A stretch of DNA of 64,000 bases from an uncultured Oscillospiraceae bacterium (GCA_900540275.1 UQFO01000010.1:9894-73893), one strand, 5' to 3'. Positions 1 through 9,328 are shown, counted from the first letter of the stretch. Notes: a model not told the origin generated them from the letters alone. Program-made: numbers and translations.

Positions 1-544
1 CGGTAAAGGGGCGGATGCTGGAACCGAGCGTCAAGAGCGCGTGGATGTATTCAATCCCGAGCGTATTGTTCGGGTGGCGCAGTATGCTTTCAAGCTCAGG
101 ACTGGCATCCGCCGAAGCTTCGCAGACGGCGCGCGCATAGCTTTTGCCCTGCGTTAAATTTTCTTTTATCTCTTTGGAAAATGAGCCGCCGTGTATTAGG
201 CGTTCTGCCGCGCAAAGCTTCGCGGCATCGCCGCATTCACTCCCGAATGCCAGTGTGTCTACACAGCCCAGTGCGTCCGCGAGGCTTGCGCCCCCAAGGG
301 CAAATCTTTGTGCGCTGGACGACGCCCATACTACGGGCAGCTCCAGCACGAGGTCGGCGCCGCCGAGCAGCGCGCATTTTGCCCGCGTGTATTTGGAAAG
401 GACGGCAGGCTCCCCGCGCTGGACGAACGAACCGCTCATAATGGCAACGATATGCGTAGCCCCAGACAGGCGGAGCTGTTCAAACAAATACCGGTGCCCG
501 TTATGGAACGGGTTGAATTCGCTGATAACGGCAAAGACCTTCAT
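1..544 (-). CDS. tmcAL: tRNA(Met) cytidine acetate ligase TmcAL, partial
   Basis: Read on the minus strand from an ATG at 544, the frame stays open to the window edge, giving the N-terminal 181 residues of a protein usually near 400. It opens MKVFAVISEFNPFHNGH, the nucleotidyltransferase-type HxGH signature of the YlbM/TmcAL family. The segments GSFVQRGEPAV and LGIEYI are also typical. The family makes N4-acetylcytidine at the wobble base of elongator tRNA-Met from acetate and ATP. It is divergent from ackA, which is a common Firmicutes neighbourhood and fits a shared link to acetate. The C-terminus is cut by the window. Confidence 0.93.
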   Translation of the reverse strand, partial: MKVFAVISEFNPFHNGHRYLFEQLRLSGATHIVAIMSGSFVQRGEPAVLSKYTRAKCALLGGADLVLELPVVWASSSAQRFALGGASLADALGCVDTLAFGSECGDAAKLCAAERLIHGGSFSKEIKENLTQGKSYARAVCEASADASPELESILRHPNNTLGIEYIHALLTLGSSIRPFT

Positions 545-593
545 AAAAGCACCTTTTTTCCTTGTAAAAGTTGTGTAACGGCGCTTAAAATGG

Positions 594-622
594 TTGAATT
601 TGCCGCCGCTTTGTACTATTAT
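594..622 (+). promoter_or_regulatory. Probable sigma-A promoter of ackA
   Basis: TTGAAT (594-599) and TATTAT (617-622) are separated by 17 bp, about 43 bp before the ackA start. A ribosome binding site (AGGAGGAG) lies 6 bases before the ATG. Confidence 0.6.
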
Positions 623-664
623 ATAGTATTGTAGAAGTCAAAAGCAATATATAGGAGGAGAGCA

Positions 665-1876
665 ATGAAGATTTTGGTAATCAATGCGGGAAGCTCCTCG
701 CTGAAATATCAGCTTTTTGATATGGATGACGAGAAAGTACTCGCAAAGGGAAACTGCGAAAGAATCGGGATGGAAGGCAGCCTAATCGGGCATAAAACGT
801 CTGACGGAAGGCACAGGGAAATGAAGGCTGCTATGCCGGACCATACGGCGGCGTTCATGCAGGTGAAGGACGCGCTCACTGATTCGGAGGTAGGCGTTAT
901 CAAAGATTTGAATGAAGTCAGCGCCATCGGCCACCGCATTGTCCAGGGCGGCGCGCTGTTCAGTAAAAGCGTTCTGGTAGACGACAAGGTAATCGAGGGG
1001 ATTGAAAGCCTGATTCCGCTCGCGCCGCTTCATAATAAGGCGCATGTGCAGGCAATCAGGGCGTGTATCGACGTGTTTGGCAAGCAAGTGCCTGAGGTCG
1101 TCGTGTTTGACACGGCGTTCCACTCCACCATGCCGAGAAAGGCGTATATGTACCCCATCCCTTATGAATATTATGAAAAATATAAAATCCGCCGTTATGG
1201 GTTCCACGGTACCTCTCACCGTTATGTCAGCGCGCGCTGCGCGGAGCTTATGGGCGAGGATATCAAGAACCTTAAAATTATCACCTGCCATCTCGGCAAC
1301 GGCTCTTCCATTGCGGCGGTAGACGGCGGAAAGGTTATCGATACAAGCATGGGCCTTACCCCGCTCGACGGCTTTATGATGGGAACGCGTACCGGCACGC
1401 TCGACCCGTCGGTCGTTACGTTCCTTGCGGAAAAAGAAAACATGTCCCCCGCGCAGATGAGCGATATGCTCAACAAAAAATCCGGCCTGCTCGGTATTTC
1501 CGGAGTTTCGAGCGACGACAGGGACGTTACGAAGGGGGTAATCGAGGGCAACGACCGCTGCAAGCTCGCGCACGAGATGCTCCGCTACGAAATCAGTAAG
1601 TTCATCGGCAGCTATTACGTTGCGCTCGGCGGCTGTGACGCCATCGTCTTTACGGCGGGACTCGGTGAGAACCAGCCGCACCACAGGGAGGCAATCTGCG
1701 AAAGCCTTGCGTGCCTTGGCGTTGAAATTGACAAGGACAAAAACAATGCGGCGGTTAAAGGCCACGAGGGCTTAATCAGCAAGCCGGACAGCAAAATCAA
1801 GGTATACGTCATCCCGACGAACGAAGAGCTGGTCATTGCCAGGGATACAGAGCAGATAGTGAAAGCGCATCAATAA
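665..1876 (+). CDS. ackA: Acetate kinase
   Basis: This 403-residue protein is full length for the family. It begins MKILVINAGSSSLKYQLFD, the phosphate-binding N-terminus of acetokinases. The family signatures HLGNGSSIAAV, RTGTLDPSV and the C-terminal IPTNEELVIARDT are all present. It interconverts acetyl phosphate plus ADP with acetate plus ATP, the last substrate-level phosphorylation step of acetate fermentation in the cytosol. A strong AGGAGGAG precedes the ATG. No pta gene is adjacent. A hairpin follows the stop codon. Confidence 0.98.
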   Translation: MKILVINAGSSSLKYQLFDMDDEKVLAKGNCERIGMEGSLIGHKTSDGRHREMKAAMPDHTAAFMQVKDALTDSEVGVIKDLNEVSAIGHRIVQGGALFSKSVLVDDKVIEGIESLIPLAPLHNKAHVQAIRACIDVFGKQVPEVVVFDTAFHSTMPRKAYMYPIPYEYYEKYKIRRYGFHGTSHRYVSARCAELMGEDIKNLKIITCHLGNGSSIAAVDGGKVIDTSMGLTPLDGFMMGTRTGTLDPSVVTFLAEKENMSPAQMSDMLNKKSGLLGISGVSSDDRDVTKGVIEGNDRCKLAHEMLRYEISKFIGSYYVALGGCDAIVFTAGLGENQPHHREAICESLACLGVEIDKDKNNAAVKGHEGLISKPDSKIKVYVIPTNEELVIARDTEQIVKAHQ

Positions 1877-1880
1877 ACGA

Positions 1881-1914
1881 AAAGGCCGTTCTGCGTAAAT
1901 GCAGGGCGGCCTTT
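1881..1914 (+). terminator. Hairpin after ackA
   Basis: AAAGGCCGTTCTGC pairs with GCAGGGCGGCCTTT across a 6-nt loop, with two G-U pairs. Only a short T run follows, so termination may be weak and may allow some readthrough. Confidence 0.5.
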
Positions 1915-1962
1915 AAAAAATCCGGGTGGTTTGAGACAGCAGTACATAAGGAGGCGTTCACG

Positions 1963-4900
1963 GTGAAAAAACATTTTAGAAAGCTTTTAAGCGCAGTTTT
2001 AGCATCTTTAATATTGGTAACCGCCCTGATGCCAGCGGCATCCGCGAAAAGTGCGGGAGATGAAGCGGCGGGACAGGCGGCATACGGCGCCGGAGACGTT
2101 GACGGCGACGGGACGGTCACGACAAAGGACGTCCTGGAAATCCAAAAGCACCTTGCAAGCGTCGTCGTGCTGAATACGCAGCAGCTTTCGGCGGCTGACG
2201 TCACCGGAGACGGGAAGGTAGGCGTGAGCGACGCGCTGAGAATCCAGCAGTATCTTGCAAAGATGATAGGCAGCCTTGAGCCTGAGCGGAAAATAACGCG
2301 CGGAGAATGGGCGGATATGCTCGTTTCATCCTGCGGGCTGCCGGCTGCAAATACGCAGGACGATGTTTATACCGATATTACCGGCAGCATTTATTATGAG
2401 TCGGTTCGCAGCCTGTACGCTTGCGGTGCCTTACCGGCGGATTTGGCAGCGGAATTTTCCCCGGAATCCGCGGTGAGCCGTGAATTTGCAGCCTATACAA
2501 TCGCCCATGCGCTCGGTTACCAGCCGGAGGGATACACGCTTTCCTGCATAGACGCGGACAGCGTGCGTTACCAGCAGGAAGCATACGTTGTGCTGAGCCT
2601 TGGTTTCCTTTCGCTTGAAAACGGCAGCTTCCTGCCGAAAAAAGAACTTACCTTTGTACAGGAAAAACAAATTGCCGAGAAACTCAGGACATATAAAGCA
2701 GGAGAAAAAATCGACCCTGACCACAAAAACTCGGTGGAGTACGCGCCCGGCGTACGAAAACTTGATAATGGCGTGGCAGTCGAAGAAAGCGGCACGACGG
2801 TTACGCTTTCGGGCAGCGGGGTACCGGCGCTCAAAAGCGGAGACGTGTTTGTCACGGAGCAGGCCGCGTATAAGGCGGTAAACGTTTCAGTCTCCGGTGG
2901 GAAAACAGTGGTAAAAACGTCACAGCCGCTGCTTCACGAGGTTGCCGGCCATATAGATGTGGAAACAACAGCTTACGGTGATGTTTCAAAAATAGAAAAA
3001 ATCGAGAACACTGTAATATTACAGGCCGCGTCAAATAAAAAGGCTGCAAAAGCTATCAATCCCAAGGACAGTTGGACGGAGGATATAGAACAAAAAATTG
3101 AAATAAAACTCCCTAAAGTTGATATTGGCGGAGGGCTTCTTTTACAAATGAAGGGAACAGTTGATGTTCCTAAAGTCAATTGGAAATTTGAGGGCGACCT
3201 GCAAAAGGATCCAATTGACATTGAGGAACTGCTTTTGACGGTTGAAAGCTCCTCCAAGGTTGAATATGTTTTGGAAAGCGCGGACGGCGCCGCAAAGGAA
3301 AGAAAGCTGGAAAAGCCGCTGTTCCGAATTCCCGTTCCGCTGGGGTGGGGATTTACCGCCGACCTGGAGGTTGGAATAAAAATTACGGCGGAAGGAAAGG
3401 CCACGCTTACGGCAAAGTTTGACGGTGAGGAAGGAATCCGTATTGTTAACAATATGCCTTCCGTCATATATCGTCAGACGGGCGGAATGTCAGCTGAAAT
3501 TAAAGCGTCTGTAAAGATGGGAACTACGGTAAGTCCCATCGTGAGCTTCTTAAGGCTTGCCGACCTTGCCGATATTTCCCTGTTTGTGGGACCGGCGGCC
3601 CATTTAAAGATGGAAGCCTCACAGGAAATAAACGGCCGTGTCTTGGTTTGCGGAGAGGGCGCCGTATTTGGCTTTGTTGAATTTACCGCAGGAACCAAAA
3701 GCCTTTTAAAATATTTAAAGCTAACCTATAAGCTGACGTTGTTTAATGAAAAAAATTCGTTCTGGCGAATGTCCAGCCACTGGGAGAACGGTTCCTTTGT
3801 TCCAAAATGCACAAAAGACGATGAGCCGCAGGCGGAGCCGATAGCGCCGATACCGCCAGCCGCCGAGCCAGTACCTGCGCTTTCAAAGGCCGCTATGGTT
3901 GCTCCATATGAGTTGGATTACAAGATTTATGACGACGGCGTTTCCGTTTACGACTATGGGGGTACGAAAAACAACATCATTATTCCTGACTTTATCGACG
4001 GGCAACCCGTCACACGTGTTACTATGCAGAACAAAAATGTGCTGGGGATAACGCTTCCCTTATATTGCGCCGAGTTGATGGATACGATTAACGGGACCAG
4101 CATTGTTAGTATTGCGTTTGCCGAAGGAACAAAAACAATTAGGGCAGATGTCTTGAGTAGCCTAGCAGGACAGCAGGCTCGCAGGATAATAATACCGGAT
4201 ACGGTTGTGGAAATTGAAGACGAAGCATTTTCACATACTGATATTAATGAAATTGTATTGCCGGACAGCGTGAAAATAATCGGCAAAGATGCTTTTCGGA
4301 ACTGTATATACCTTAAAAACGTAAGGCTGCCCCAGGGAATTACGGAAATACCTGATGGAATGTTTTTTAACACCGGCCTTGAAAAATTCACGGTGCCGCA
4401 GAGCGTCCAAAAAATTGGAAGCCTTGCGTTTTCTGGCTCGTATCTCAAAGAAATCAGCCTTCCGCAAGGTCTGCGGGAAATAGGCGAGCAGGCATTTCTG
4501 GGTAACCAGCTCGAGGAAGTGACCGTCCCGTCCGGCGTAATGTTTAACGGCGGCGGGCAGTTTGGCGCTAATAAATTTCTGGAACGAGTTGTTTTTGAAG
4601 ACGGAGTAGATACAATACCGGACAGTTGTTTTTACGGATGCGAAGCACTGAAAGAGCTGACGCTGCCCGGCAATATAAAAGAAATTGGGGATTCTGCTTT
4701 TGGGGGCTGTCTTTCTTTAGAAAGAGTATCTTTTTCAGAAGGACTTGAAAGGCTTGGTTCCGGCGCTTTTGCCAGCTCCGGGCTTTCGAATATATTACTG
4801 CCTGAGTCACTCAGAGAAATTGGTTTCAGCGCTTTTTCCGGCTGCTATAATCTGCAGTCCGCCAGTTTGCCTGATGGGTTAACGCAGCTTGGCGCATATG

Positions 4901-5337
4901 CTTTTTCCGATTGTGAAAACCTGCGCGATGTAAATATACCAAGGGGAATATCAACCATTCCGCAGTTTGCCTTTAAGGGTACTGGTCTGGATAGGATAAC
5001 GATTCCCGGTACTGTCAATACAATTGAGAGCTGGGCGTTTGTATTCTGTGAAAGCCTTCGGCACCTGACGATTGAAAACGGGGTAAAAAGAATTGAAGGC
5101 GCTTTTTCCGGCACACCTCTCACTGTGGTTACGATCCCCGAAAGTGTGCAATGGGTTGGTTCAGGCGCTTTTTCTTGTAAATCCCTCGATACCGTAGCAT
5201 TCTTATCCGACAGTGCGCTAATTGAGGAGTATGCGTTTGAAAATGCTTCCGAGACCGTTTTTTATGGACACAAAAATTCGACAGCACAAGCATACGCAAA
5301 GCGATTTGGTTATCCGTTCGTAGAGCTGGAAAGCTGA
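1963..5337 (+). CDS. Secreted dockerin / SLH-like / leucine-rich-repeat surface protein
   Basis: A GTG start at 1963 sits 8 nt after AAGGAGG and gives 1124 residues. Residues 1-28 form a signal peptide ending ASA. Residues about 45-107 are a type I dockerin with two calcium loops (GDVDGDGTVTTKDVLEIQK and ADVTGDGKVGVSDALRIQQ). Residues about 110-245 look like two degenerate S-layer homology units (ITRGEWADML, VSREFAAYTIA). A long beta-rich stretch follows to about 620. From about 645 to the end there are roughly 15 BspA-type LRR_5 repeats of the IPDSVxxIGxxAF kind, closing with the usual AQAYAKRFGY. The dockerin implies docking to a cohesin scaffold and the SLH-like part could touch the cell wall. 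The ligand of the LRR part is unknown. Confidence 0.85.
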   Translation: MKKHFRKLLSAVLASLILVTALMPAASAKSAGDEAAGQAAYGAGDVDGDGTVTTKDVLEIQKHLASVVVLNTQQLSAADVTGDGKVGVSDALRIQQYLAKMIGSLEPERKITRGEWADMLVSSCGLPAANTQDDVYTDITGSIYYESVRSLYACGALPADLAAEFSPESAVSREFAAYTIAHALGYQPEGYTLSCIDADSVRYQQEAYVVLSLGFLSLENGSFLPKKELTFVQEKQIAEKLRTYKAGEKIDPDHKNSVEYAPGVRKLDNGVAVEESGTTVTLSGSGVPALKSGDVFVTEQAAYKAVNVSVSGGKTVVKTSQPLLHEVAGHIDVETTAYGDVSKIEKIENTVILQAASNKKAAKAINPKDSWTEDIEQKIEIKLPKVDIGGGLLLQMKGTVDVPKVNWKFEGDLQKDPIDIEELLLTVESSSKVEYVLESADGAAKERKLEKPLFRIPVPLGWGFTADLEVGIKITAEGKATLTAKFDGEEGIRIVNNMPSVIYRQTGGMSAEIKASVKMGTTVSPIVSFLRLADLADISLFVGPAAHLKMEASQEINGRVLVCGEGAVFGFVEFTAGTKSLLKYLKLTYKLTLFNEKNSFWRMSSHWENGSFVPKCTKDDEPQAEPIAPIPPAAEPVPALSKAAMVAPYELDYKIYDDGVSVYDYGGTKNNIIIPDFIDGQPVTRVTMQNKNVLGITLPLYCAELMDTINGTSIVSIAFAEGTKTIRADVLSSLAGQQARRIIIPDTVVEIEDEAFSHTDINEIVLPDSVKIIGKDAFRNCIYLKNVRLPQGITEIPDGMFFNTGLEKFTVPQSVQKIGSLAFSGSYLKEISLPQGLREIGEQAFLGNQLEEVTVPSGVMFNGGGQFGANKFLERVVFEDGVDTIPDSCFYGCEALKELTLPGNIKEIGDSAFGGCLSLERVSFSEGLERLGSGAFASSGLSNILLPESLREIGFSAFSGCYNLQSASLPDGLTQLGAYAFSDCENLRDVNIPRGISTIPQFAFKGTGLDRITIPGTVNTIESWAFVFCESLRHLTIENGVKRIEGAFSGTPLTVVTIPESVQWVGSGAFSCKSLDTVAFLSDSALIEEYAFENASETVFYGHKNSTAQAYAKRFGYPFVELES

Positions 5338-5372
5338 GCGGTACCAAATTAACAGCCCCTCAAAATTAAGCT

Positions 5373-5408
5373 TTTGCCCCGTGTTTGCTTTCACGGGGCA
5401 AATTTTTG
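5373..5408 (+). terminator. Intrinsic terminator of the dockerin-LRR gene
   Basis: TTGCCCCGTG and CACGGGGCAA form a perfect stem followed by ATTTTTG. It lies just before the dnaD promoter and argues against the longer dnaD start at 5385. Confidence 0.9.
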
Positions 5409-5425
5409 TGGTGTATGAATGATTT

Positions 5426-5437
5426 TTATGCTATAAT
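5426..5437 (+). promoter_or_regulatory. Extended -10 promoter for dnaD-dnaC
   Basis: ATGCTATAAT carries a TG one base before TATAAT (5432-5437), an extended -10. No good -35 is visible. The dnaD start is about 40 bp downstream. Confidence 0.5.
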
Positions 5438-5477
5438 CATCTCAGTATTATCCATGTGGGATGGAAGTAGGAGCTTT

Positions 5478-6494
5478 ATGGGAATCAATATTAATTTAGG
5501 CGCGTGGAACGGCGTGTTTGCCGTGCCGAACGACGTCGTGGACAAATATATTAGGCTGGCGACGGAAAAGCAGCTGAAGGTGCTTCTGTGGCTGCTGCGC
5601 AACGCGGGAAGCCAGTACACAGCGGAAGAAATGGCACAGGCGCTTTCGGTGCATCCGTCCGATATCGGCGATTATATCCAATTCTGGGTAAACGCGGGGC
5701 TTCTCTGTGAAATGCCGCAGGGCTTAGCACCCGCCCAGGGGCAAAGGGAAGAACCTGGGAAACCGGCGGCTGAAGAAACCGCGGCTGACAGGCAACCACA
5801 GCTGCGGCAGGAAAAAGCCCTCGGGGAAAAGAAAAAGCCGCGCGCTCTTTCCCGCCCGCAGAAGCCTGATTCCGCCTATGTTGCCAAACGTCTGAGCGAG
5901 TGCGGGGAGCTGTCCTTCCTGATGGAAGAGGCGCAGGTGATACTGGGAAAACCCTTGTCCGGGGGCGACAGCGCCACGCTTTTGATGCTCCATGAGGACG
6001 ACGGGCTGCCGGTAGACGTGATTCTGATGATTTTACAGTACGCGGCAGGCGAGGGGAAAACCGCCATGCGCTATATAGAGCGTGTCGGCGCAGATTGGGC
6101 CAGTGAAGATATCGATTCCGTTGAGAAGGCGGAGGAAAAGCTCAGGGCAATCGCAGGCACAAAGGATGCGTGGGGAAAGGCCAGCAGGATATTTGGGCTC
6201 AACAGCGCGGGTTCCCCAACCAAAACGCAGCTTGAATGCGCCGGGCGATGGGTCAATGAGTGGAAGTACCAGGAGGACATGCTTCGGCTTGCTTACGAAA
6301 CGTGCGTCGATACAAAGGGAGAGTATAGCCTGAAATATATCGACGGTATCATTAAGCGGTGGCACAGCGCGGGCATTATGGTGCCGCAGGATGTGGAAAA
6401 CGCAAAGAAGCCGAAGAAAAAGGAACCGTTGCAAAAGCGCGGGACCTCATATGATATCGATGAACTTGAAAGCCTGAGCATGTTTGACGACTGA
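5478..6494 (+). CDS. DnaD-domain replication initiation protein
   Basis: I choose the ATG at 5478 because AGTAGGAG precedes it and an upstream in-frame start at 5385 lies inside the preceding terminator. The 338-residue protein has an N-terminal winged-helix-like segment (about 1-80, including KQLKVLLWLLRNAG), a charged linker rich in E, K and P, and a C-terminal DnaD/DnaB_2 domain (about 215-290, with the YIDGIIKRWHSAGI type motif). DnaD-type proteins help load the replicative helicase at oriC and at restart forks. The next gene encodes the DnaC/DnaI-like ATPase, so the pair is a helicase-loading operon. Confidence 0.9.
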   Translation: MGININLGAWNGVFAVPNDVVDKYIRLATEKQLKVLLWLLRNAGSQYTAEEMAQALSVHPSDIGDYIQFWVNAGLLCEMPQGLAPAQGQREEPGKPAAEETAADRQPQLRQEKALGEKKKPRALSRPQKPDSAYVAKRLSECGELSFLMEEAQVILGKPLSGGDSATLLMLHEDDGLPVDVILMILQYAAGEGKTAMRYIERVGADWASEDIDSVEKAEEKLRAIAGTKDAWGKASRIFGLNSAGSPTKTQLECAGRWVNEWKYQEDMLRLAYETCVDTKGEYSLKYIDGIIKRWHSAGIMVPQDVENAKKPKKKEPLQKRGTSYDIDELESLSMFDD

Positions 6495-6535
6495 CAGGCT
6501 TTGCCGCATATTAAAGAAGAACGGAGGCTTAAGTT

Positions 6536-7543
6536 ATGGGCTACAGCAGAGATGTTTACCTGGCGGCGGAGGATGAAATGCAGCGCCGCCGCATGGACGC
6601 GCTGCGCAAGGCGGATGAAAGAAGCGCGCGCTTCTACGAAAAATACCCGCGTGCTCTCGAGCTGGAACGCCTGCTTTTGCAGACGGGCGTAAAGGCGGGC
6701 AAGGCTGTCGTAGGCGGTGCGGATGTGAAGGAAGAGCTTTTGAAGCTTAAAGAGGCAAATCAGGCCCAGCAGAAGGAGCTGCGCGGCATTTTTGAGCGCG
6801 CCGGTGTGCCGGAGGATTATCTTCAGCCACATTTTTACTGCAAAAACTGTGAAGACAGGGGCTATGTCGACGGGAAACGGTGCCCCTGTATGGAAAACCT
6901 GCTTCGGGAAAAGGCGTTTAACAAGCTTAACCGCCTGTCCCCGCTGTCACTTTCGAACTTTGAAACCTTCTCTCTTGAATATTATTCAGATGAACGCAGG
7001 GACGGCGGGCCTTCATCCAGAAGGCGTATGACACAGATATTCAACTACTGTAAAAAGTATGCAAAAATATTTACCCTGCAAAGCGACAGCCTTGTTTTCT
7101 GCGGCGCTACAGGGCTTGGCAAAACACATCTGGCGCTCGCTATCGCGAACGAAGTAACAAATATGGGCTTTGGCGTTGTTTACTGCAGCGCGCCAGACGT
7201 GGTCCAGGCGCTTGAAAAAGAGCAGTTTTCCAGAAGCGCAGATGATAAGGAAGATGGGGTAAGAAAGGCGCTGCTTGACTGCGACCTCCTGATACTCGAC
7301 GATCTCGGTACCGAATTTATCACTCAGTTTACGAGCGGAGCGGTTTACAATGTATTCAATTCCCGCCTTACCGCGGGAAAGCCGACAATCATCAGTACGA
7401 ACCTTTCGCTCAAGGAAATGGAAAAATATTATTCCGAACGGTTTGTTTCGCGCATAAGCGGCAGCTGCCAGCGGCTCGATTTTATCGGGAACGATGTACG
7501 AGTGCTCATTAAAAAAGAGCGGTTGGGCAAAAAGGCGCAATAG
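6536..7543 (+). CDS. dnaC: DnaC/DnaI-like helicase-loader ATPase
   Basis: This 335-residue AAA+ protein starts 41 nt after the DnaD gene with a GGAGG site. An N-terminal helical part is followed by a Cys cluster (CKNCEDRGYVDGKRCPC, about 101-117) that probably binds zinc, as in DnaI. Walker A is GATGLGKTH (about 190-198) and Walker B is LLILDDLG. It should load the replicative helicase DnaB with its DnaD partner. A GC-rich hairpin without a T run follows the stop. Confidence 0.9.
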   Translation: MGYSRDVYLAAEDEMQRRRMDALRKADERSARFYEKYPRALELERLLLQTGVKAGKAVVGGADVKEELLKLKEANQAQQKELRGIFERAGVPEDYLQPHFYCKNCEDRGYVDGKRCPCMENLLREKAFNKLNRLSPLSLSNFETFSLEYYSDERRDGGPSSRRRMTQIFNYCKKYAKIFTLQSDSLVFCGATGLGKTHLALAIANEVTNMGFGVVYCSAPDVVQALEKEQFSRSADDKEDGVRKALLDCDLLILDDLGTEFITQFTSGAVYNVFNSRLTAGKPTIISTNLSLKEMEKYYSERFVSRISGSCQRLDFIGNDVRVLIKKERLGKKAQ

Positions 7544-7618
7544 AAATAAATATAGTGACCGGCGGCGGAGCAAACCGCCCGCTGCCGGTAAACTGAGTAA
7601 CGCGAAAAAAAATTTATA

Positions 7619-7647
7619 TTGACTTGCGATATTGAAAGGATTATAAT
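7619..7647 (+). promoter_or_regulatory. Sigma-A promoter of tRNA-Gly
   Basis: TTGACT (7619-7624) and TATAAT (7642-7647) with a 17-bp spacer, 24 bp before the mature tRNA 5' end. Confidence 0.85.
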
Positions 7648-7671
7648 AATTCTTAGAGTTTTGGTTGCTGT

Positions 7672-7747
7672 GCGGATGTAGCTCACCCGGTAGAGCGTCA
7701 CCTTCCCAAGGTGAATGTAGCGAGTTCGAGTCTCGTCATCCGCTCCA
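7672..7747 (+). tRNA. tRNA-Gly (CCC)
   Basis: The acceptor arms GCGGATG and CATCCGC pair, the anticodon stem TCACC/GGTGA encloses TTCCCAA with anticodon CCC, the T loop is GTTCGAGTC, and CCA is encoded. It decodes GGG glycine codons. Confidence 0.95.
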
Positions 7748-7760
7748 TATGCTTTTGAGA

Positions 7761-7787
7761 GGATAGAGTTCGCTCTATCCGTTTTTT
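7761..7787 (+). terminator. Terminator of tRNA-Gly
   Basis: GGATAGAG and CTCTATCC flank a stable TTCG tetraloop and are followed by six Ts. Confidence 0.93.
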
Positions 7788-7908
7788 ATAGGCTTTTCGC
7801 AAAATTTATTTTATTTTGTCATATTGCGTAAAAGCGCCGGATACCATCTGTTGGGCGGGTTCCGGCGATGATAAACGGCCGGAGGGCTATTTGGGGGAGG
7901 AAATTTTT

Positions 7909-8757
7909 TTGTCTGCGGATTTACATTGTCATACAAGAATATCTGACGGCTCGGTCGGAATAGACGAGCTGGTTGCGATAGCCAAGCGTAAGGGCCTTCA
8001 TACGATTGCGGTGACCGACCACGACACCTTCGCCGGTGCTACGCGTGCAAAAATTATTGGTGAGCGCCATGGGGTGGAGGTCATTCTCGGCGCGGAAATT
8101 TCCGCATGGGATTATAAACGCGGAAGGCTCGTGCATATATTATGTTATCTCTGTGAACATCCCGCACGGCTCGAGGGCCTTTTAAACAAAACACTCGAAA
8201 ACCGCCGGAAGGCCGTTACGCTTTCGCTGCAGAAAATTATGCGGATGTATCCCATTACGCCCGAGATGGTCGCGAAACGCGCTCAGGGCAGCACAACTAT
8301 TTATAAACAGCATATTATGCAGGCGCTCGTTGACGCGGGCTATGCGGATAAAATTTTTGGCGCGCTTTACCAGAAGCTCTTTAACAGCAGGATAGGGATT
8401 GCAAGGACGCAAATCGATTATCCTGACGTATTCAAAGTATTGGATTTAATTCATGAGGCCGGTGGCGTTGCGGTGCTCGCCCATCCCGCGGTGTATGATT
8501 CCTATGAACTCCTTTTAGAGCTTGCGCAGAAGGGGCTCGACGGAGTGGAATGCTTTTATCCGAGGGCAAGAGAGGACGACCCGGAAGTGCTCCCCAAAAT
8601 AGCGAAGGAATATGATTTGGTAATGACCGGCGGAACGGATTTTCACGGGGCCTGTTCCAGTACTGTAAATCCCTTGGGTACCTGCCTGACGCCGGACGAC
8701 CAGCTTTTAAAGCTGAAACGAAGAAAGCAGATTCTGCAAAAAGCAAAGGCGGTGTAA
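7909..8757 (+). CDS. PHP-domain phosphoesterase
   Basis: The likely start is TTG at 7909, preceded by GGGGGAGG; a longer frame from 7816 lacks a ribosome site. The 282-residue protein begins SADLHCHTRISDGS, the PHP metal-binding HxH motif, followed by AVTDHDTFAG, then ILGAEIS, AVLAHPA and GGTDFHG, so all metal ligands appear intact. It resembles the YciV/TrpH family, which hydrolyses nucleoside 3',5'-bisphosphates or RNA 5' ends. The substrate here is inferred. The stop is 3 nt from the TSCPD gene, so the two form an operon. Confidence 0.88.
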   Translation: MSADLHCHTRISDGSVGIDELVAIAKRKGLHTIAVTDHDTFAGATRAKIIGERHGVEVILGAEISAWDYKRGRLVHILCYLCEHPARLEGLLNKTLENRRKAVTLSLQKIMRMYPITPEMVAKRAQGSTTIYKQHIMQALVDAGYADKIFGALYQKLFNSRIGIARTQIDYPDVFKVLDLIHEAGGVAVLAHPAVYDSYELLLELAQKGLDGVECFYPRAREDDPEVLPKIAKEYDLVMTGGTDFHGACSSTVNPLGTCLTPDDQLLKLKRRKQILQKAKAV

Positions 8758-8760
8758 GTA

Positions 8761-9033
8761 ATGAGAACGACATACCGTACAAGGGGAACCTGCTCAAGGC
8801 AAATTGAAATAGAGCTTGACGGGACAAAGATTGTATCGGTTCGTTTTGACGGTGGCTGTAACGGCAACGGAAAGGGAATCGGGGCGCTTGTAAAGGGAAT
8901 GGATGCCAAAGATGTAATCGAACGCTGTAAGGGCATACGCTGCGGTATGAAGGGGACGTCCTGTCCCGATCAGCTGGCGCTTGCCCTTGAAGAGATTTTA
9001 AGTGAAACAAGTGAAGCTGTAAAAGAAAATTAA
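8761..9033 (+). CDS. TSCPD-domain protein (TIGR03905-like)
   Basis: A 90-residue protein with the motif TSCPDQL near residue 62 and cysteines at GTCSRQ, GGCNGN and IRCGMKGT. This matches small stand-alone TSCPD proteins of Firmicutes, related to a zinc-binding segment of B12-dependent ribonucleotide reductases. Its biochemical role is unknown. It starts 3 nt after the PHP gene and is probably translated with it. Confidence 0.82.
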   Translation: MRTTYRTRGTCSRQIEIELDGTKIVSVRFDGGCNGNGKGIGALVKGMDAKDVIERCKGIRCGMKGTSCPDQLALALEEILSETSEAVKEN

Positions 9034-9046
9034 AGCGAAATTTTTC

Positions 9047-9075
9047 TTGACAACGGCAGAACGCTTTGCTATAAT
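9047..9075 (+). promoter_or_regulatory. Sigma-A promoter of tRNA-Leu
   Basis: TTGACA (9047-9052), 17-bp spacer, TATAAT (9070-9075): a consensus promoter 20 bp before the tRNA. Confidence 0.92.
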
Positions 9076-9094
9076 ATAACACGCTGACTGAAAT

Positions 9095-9179
9095 GCGAGT
9101 GTGCTGGAACTGGCAGACAGGCACGTTTGAGGGGCGTGTGTTTCATGACGTACGGGTTCAAGTCCCGTCACTCGCACCA
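9095..9179 (+). tRNA. tRNA-Leu (GAG)
   Basis: Acceptor GCGAGTG pairs with CACTCGC, the anticodon loop TTGAGGG gives GAG, a long variable arm is present as expected for leucine, the T loop is GTTCAAGTC, and CCA is encoded. Confidence 0.95.
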
Positions 9180-9181
9180 AG

Positions 9182-9214
9182 ATGGGTTGACAAAAAGATG
9201 TCAGCCCATTTTTC
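9182..9214 (+). terminator. Terminator of tRNA-Leu
   Basis: ATGGGTTGACA pairs with TGTCAGCCCAT and is followed by a T run. Confidence 0.85.
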
Positions 9215-9328
9215 TTTTATTTATGCCAATTTCAGGCTTTTTGCAGCGAATTTCATAATTTGATTTCCTGTGTTTCTGGGTAAAATGCTGTTGCGGACAT
9301 TTTTTTCGCAGCACAAACATAAACCAGC

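Noticed and set aside
782..1765. Minus-strand reading frame of 327 codons
   Set aside because: Entirely antisense to ackA, whose product is certain.
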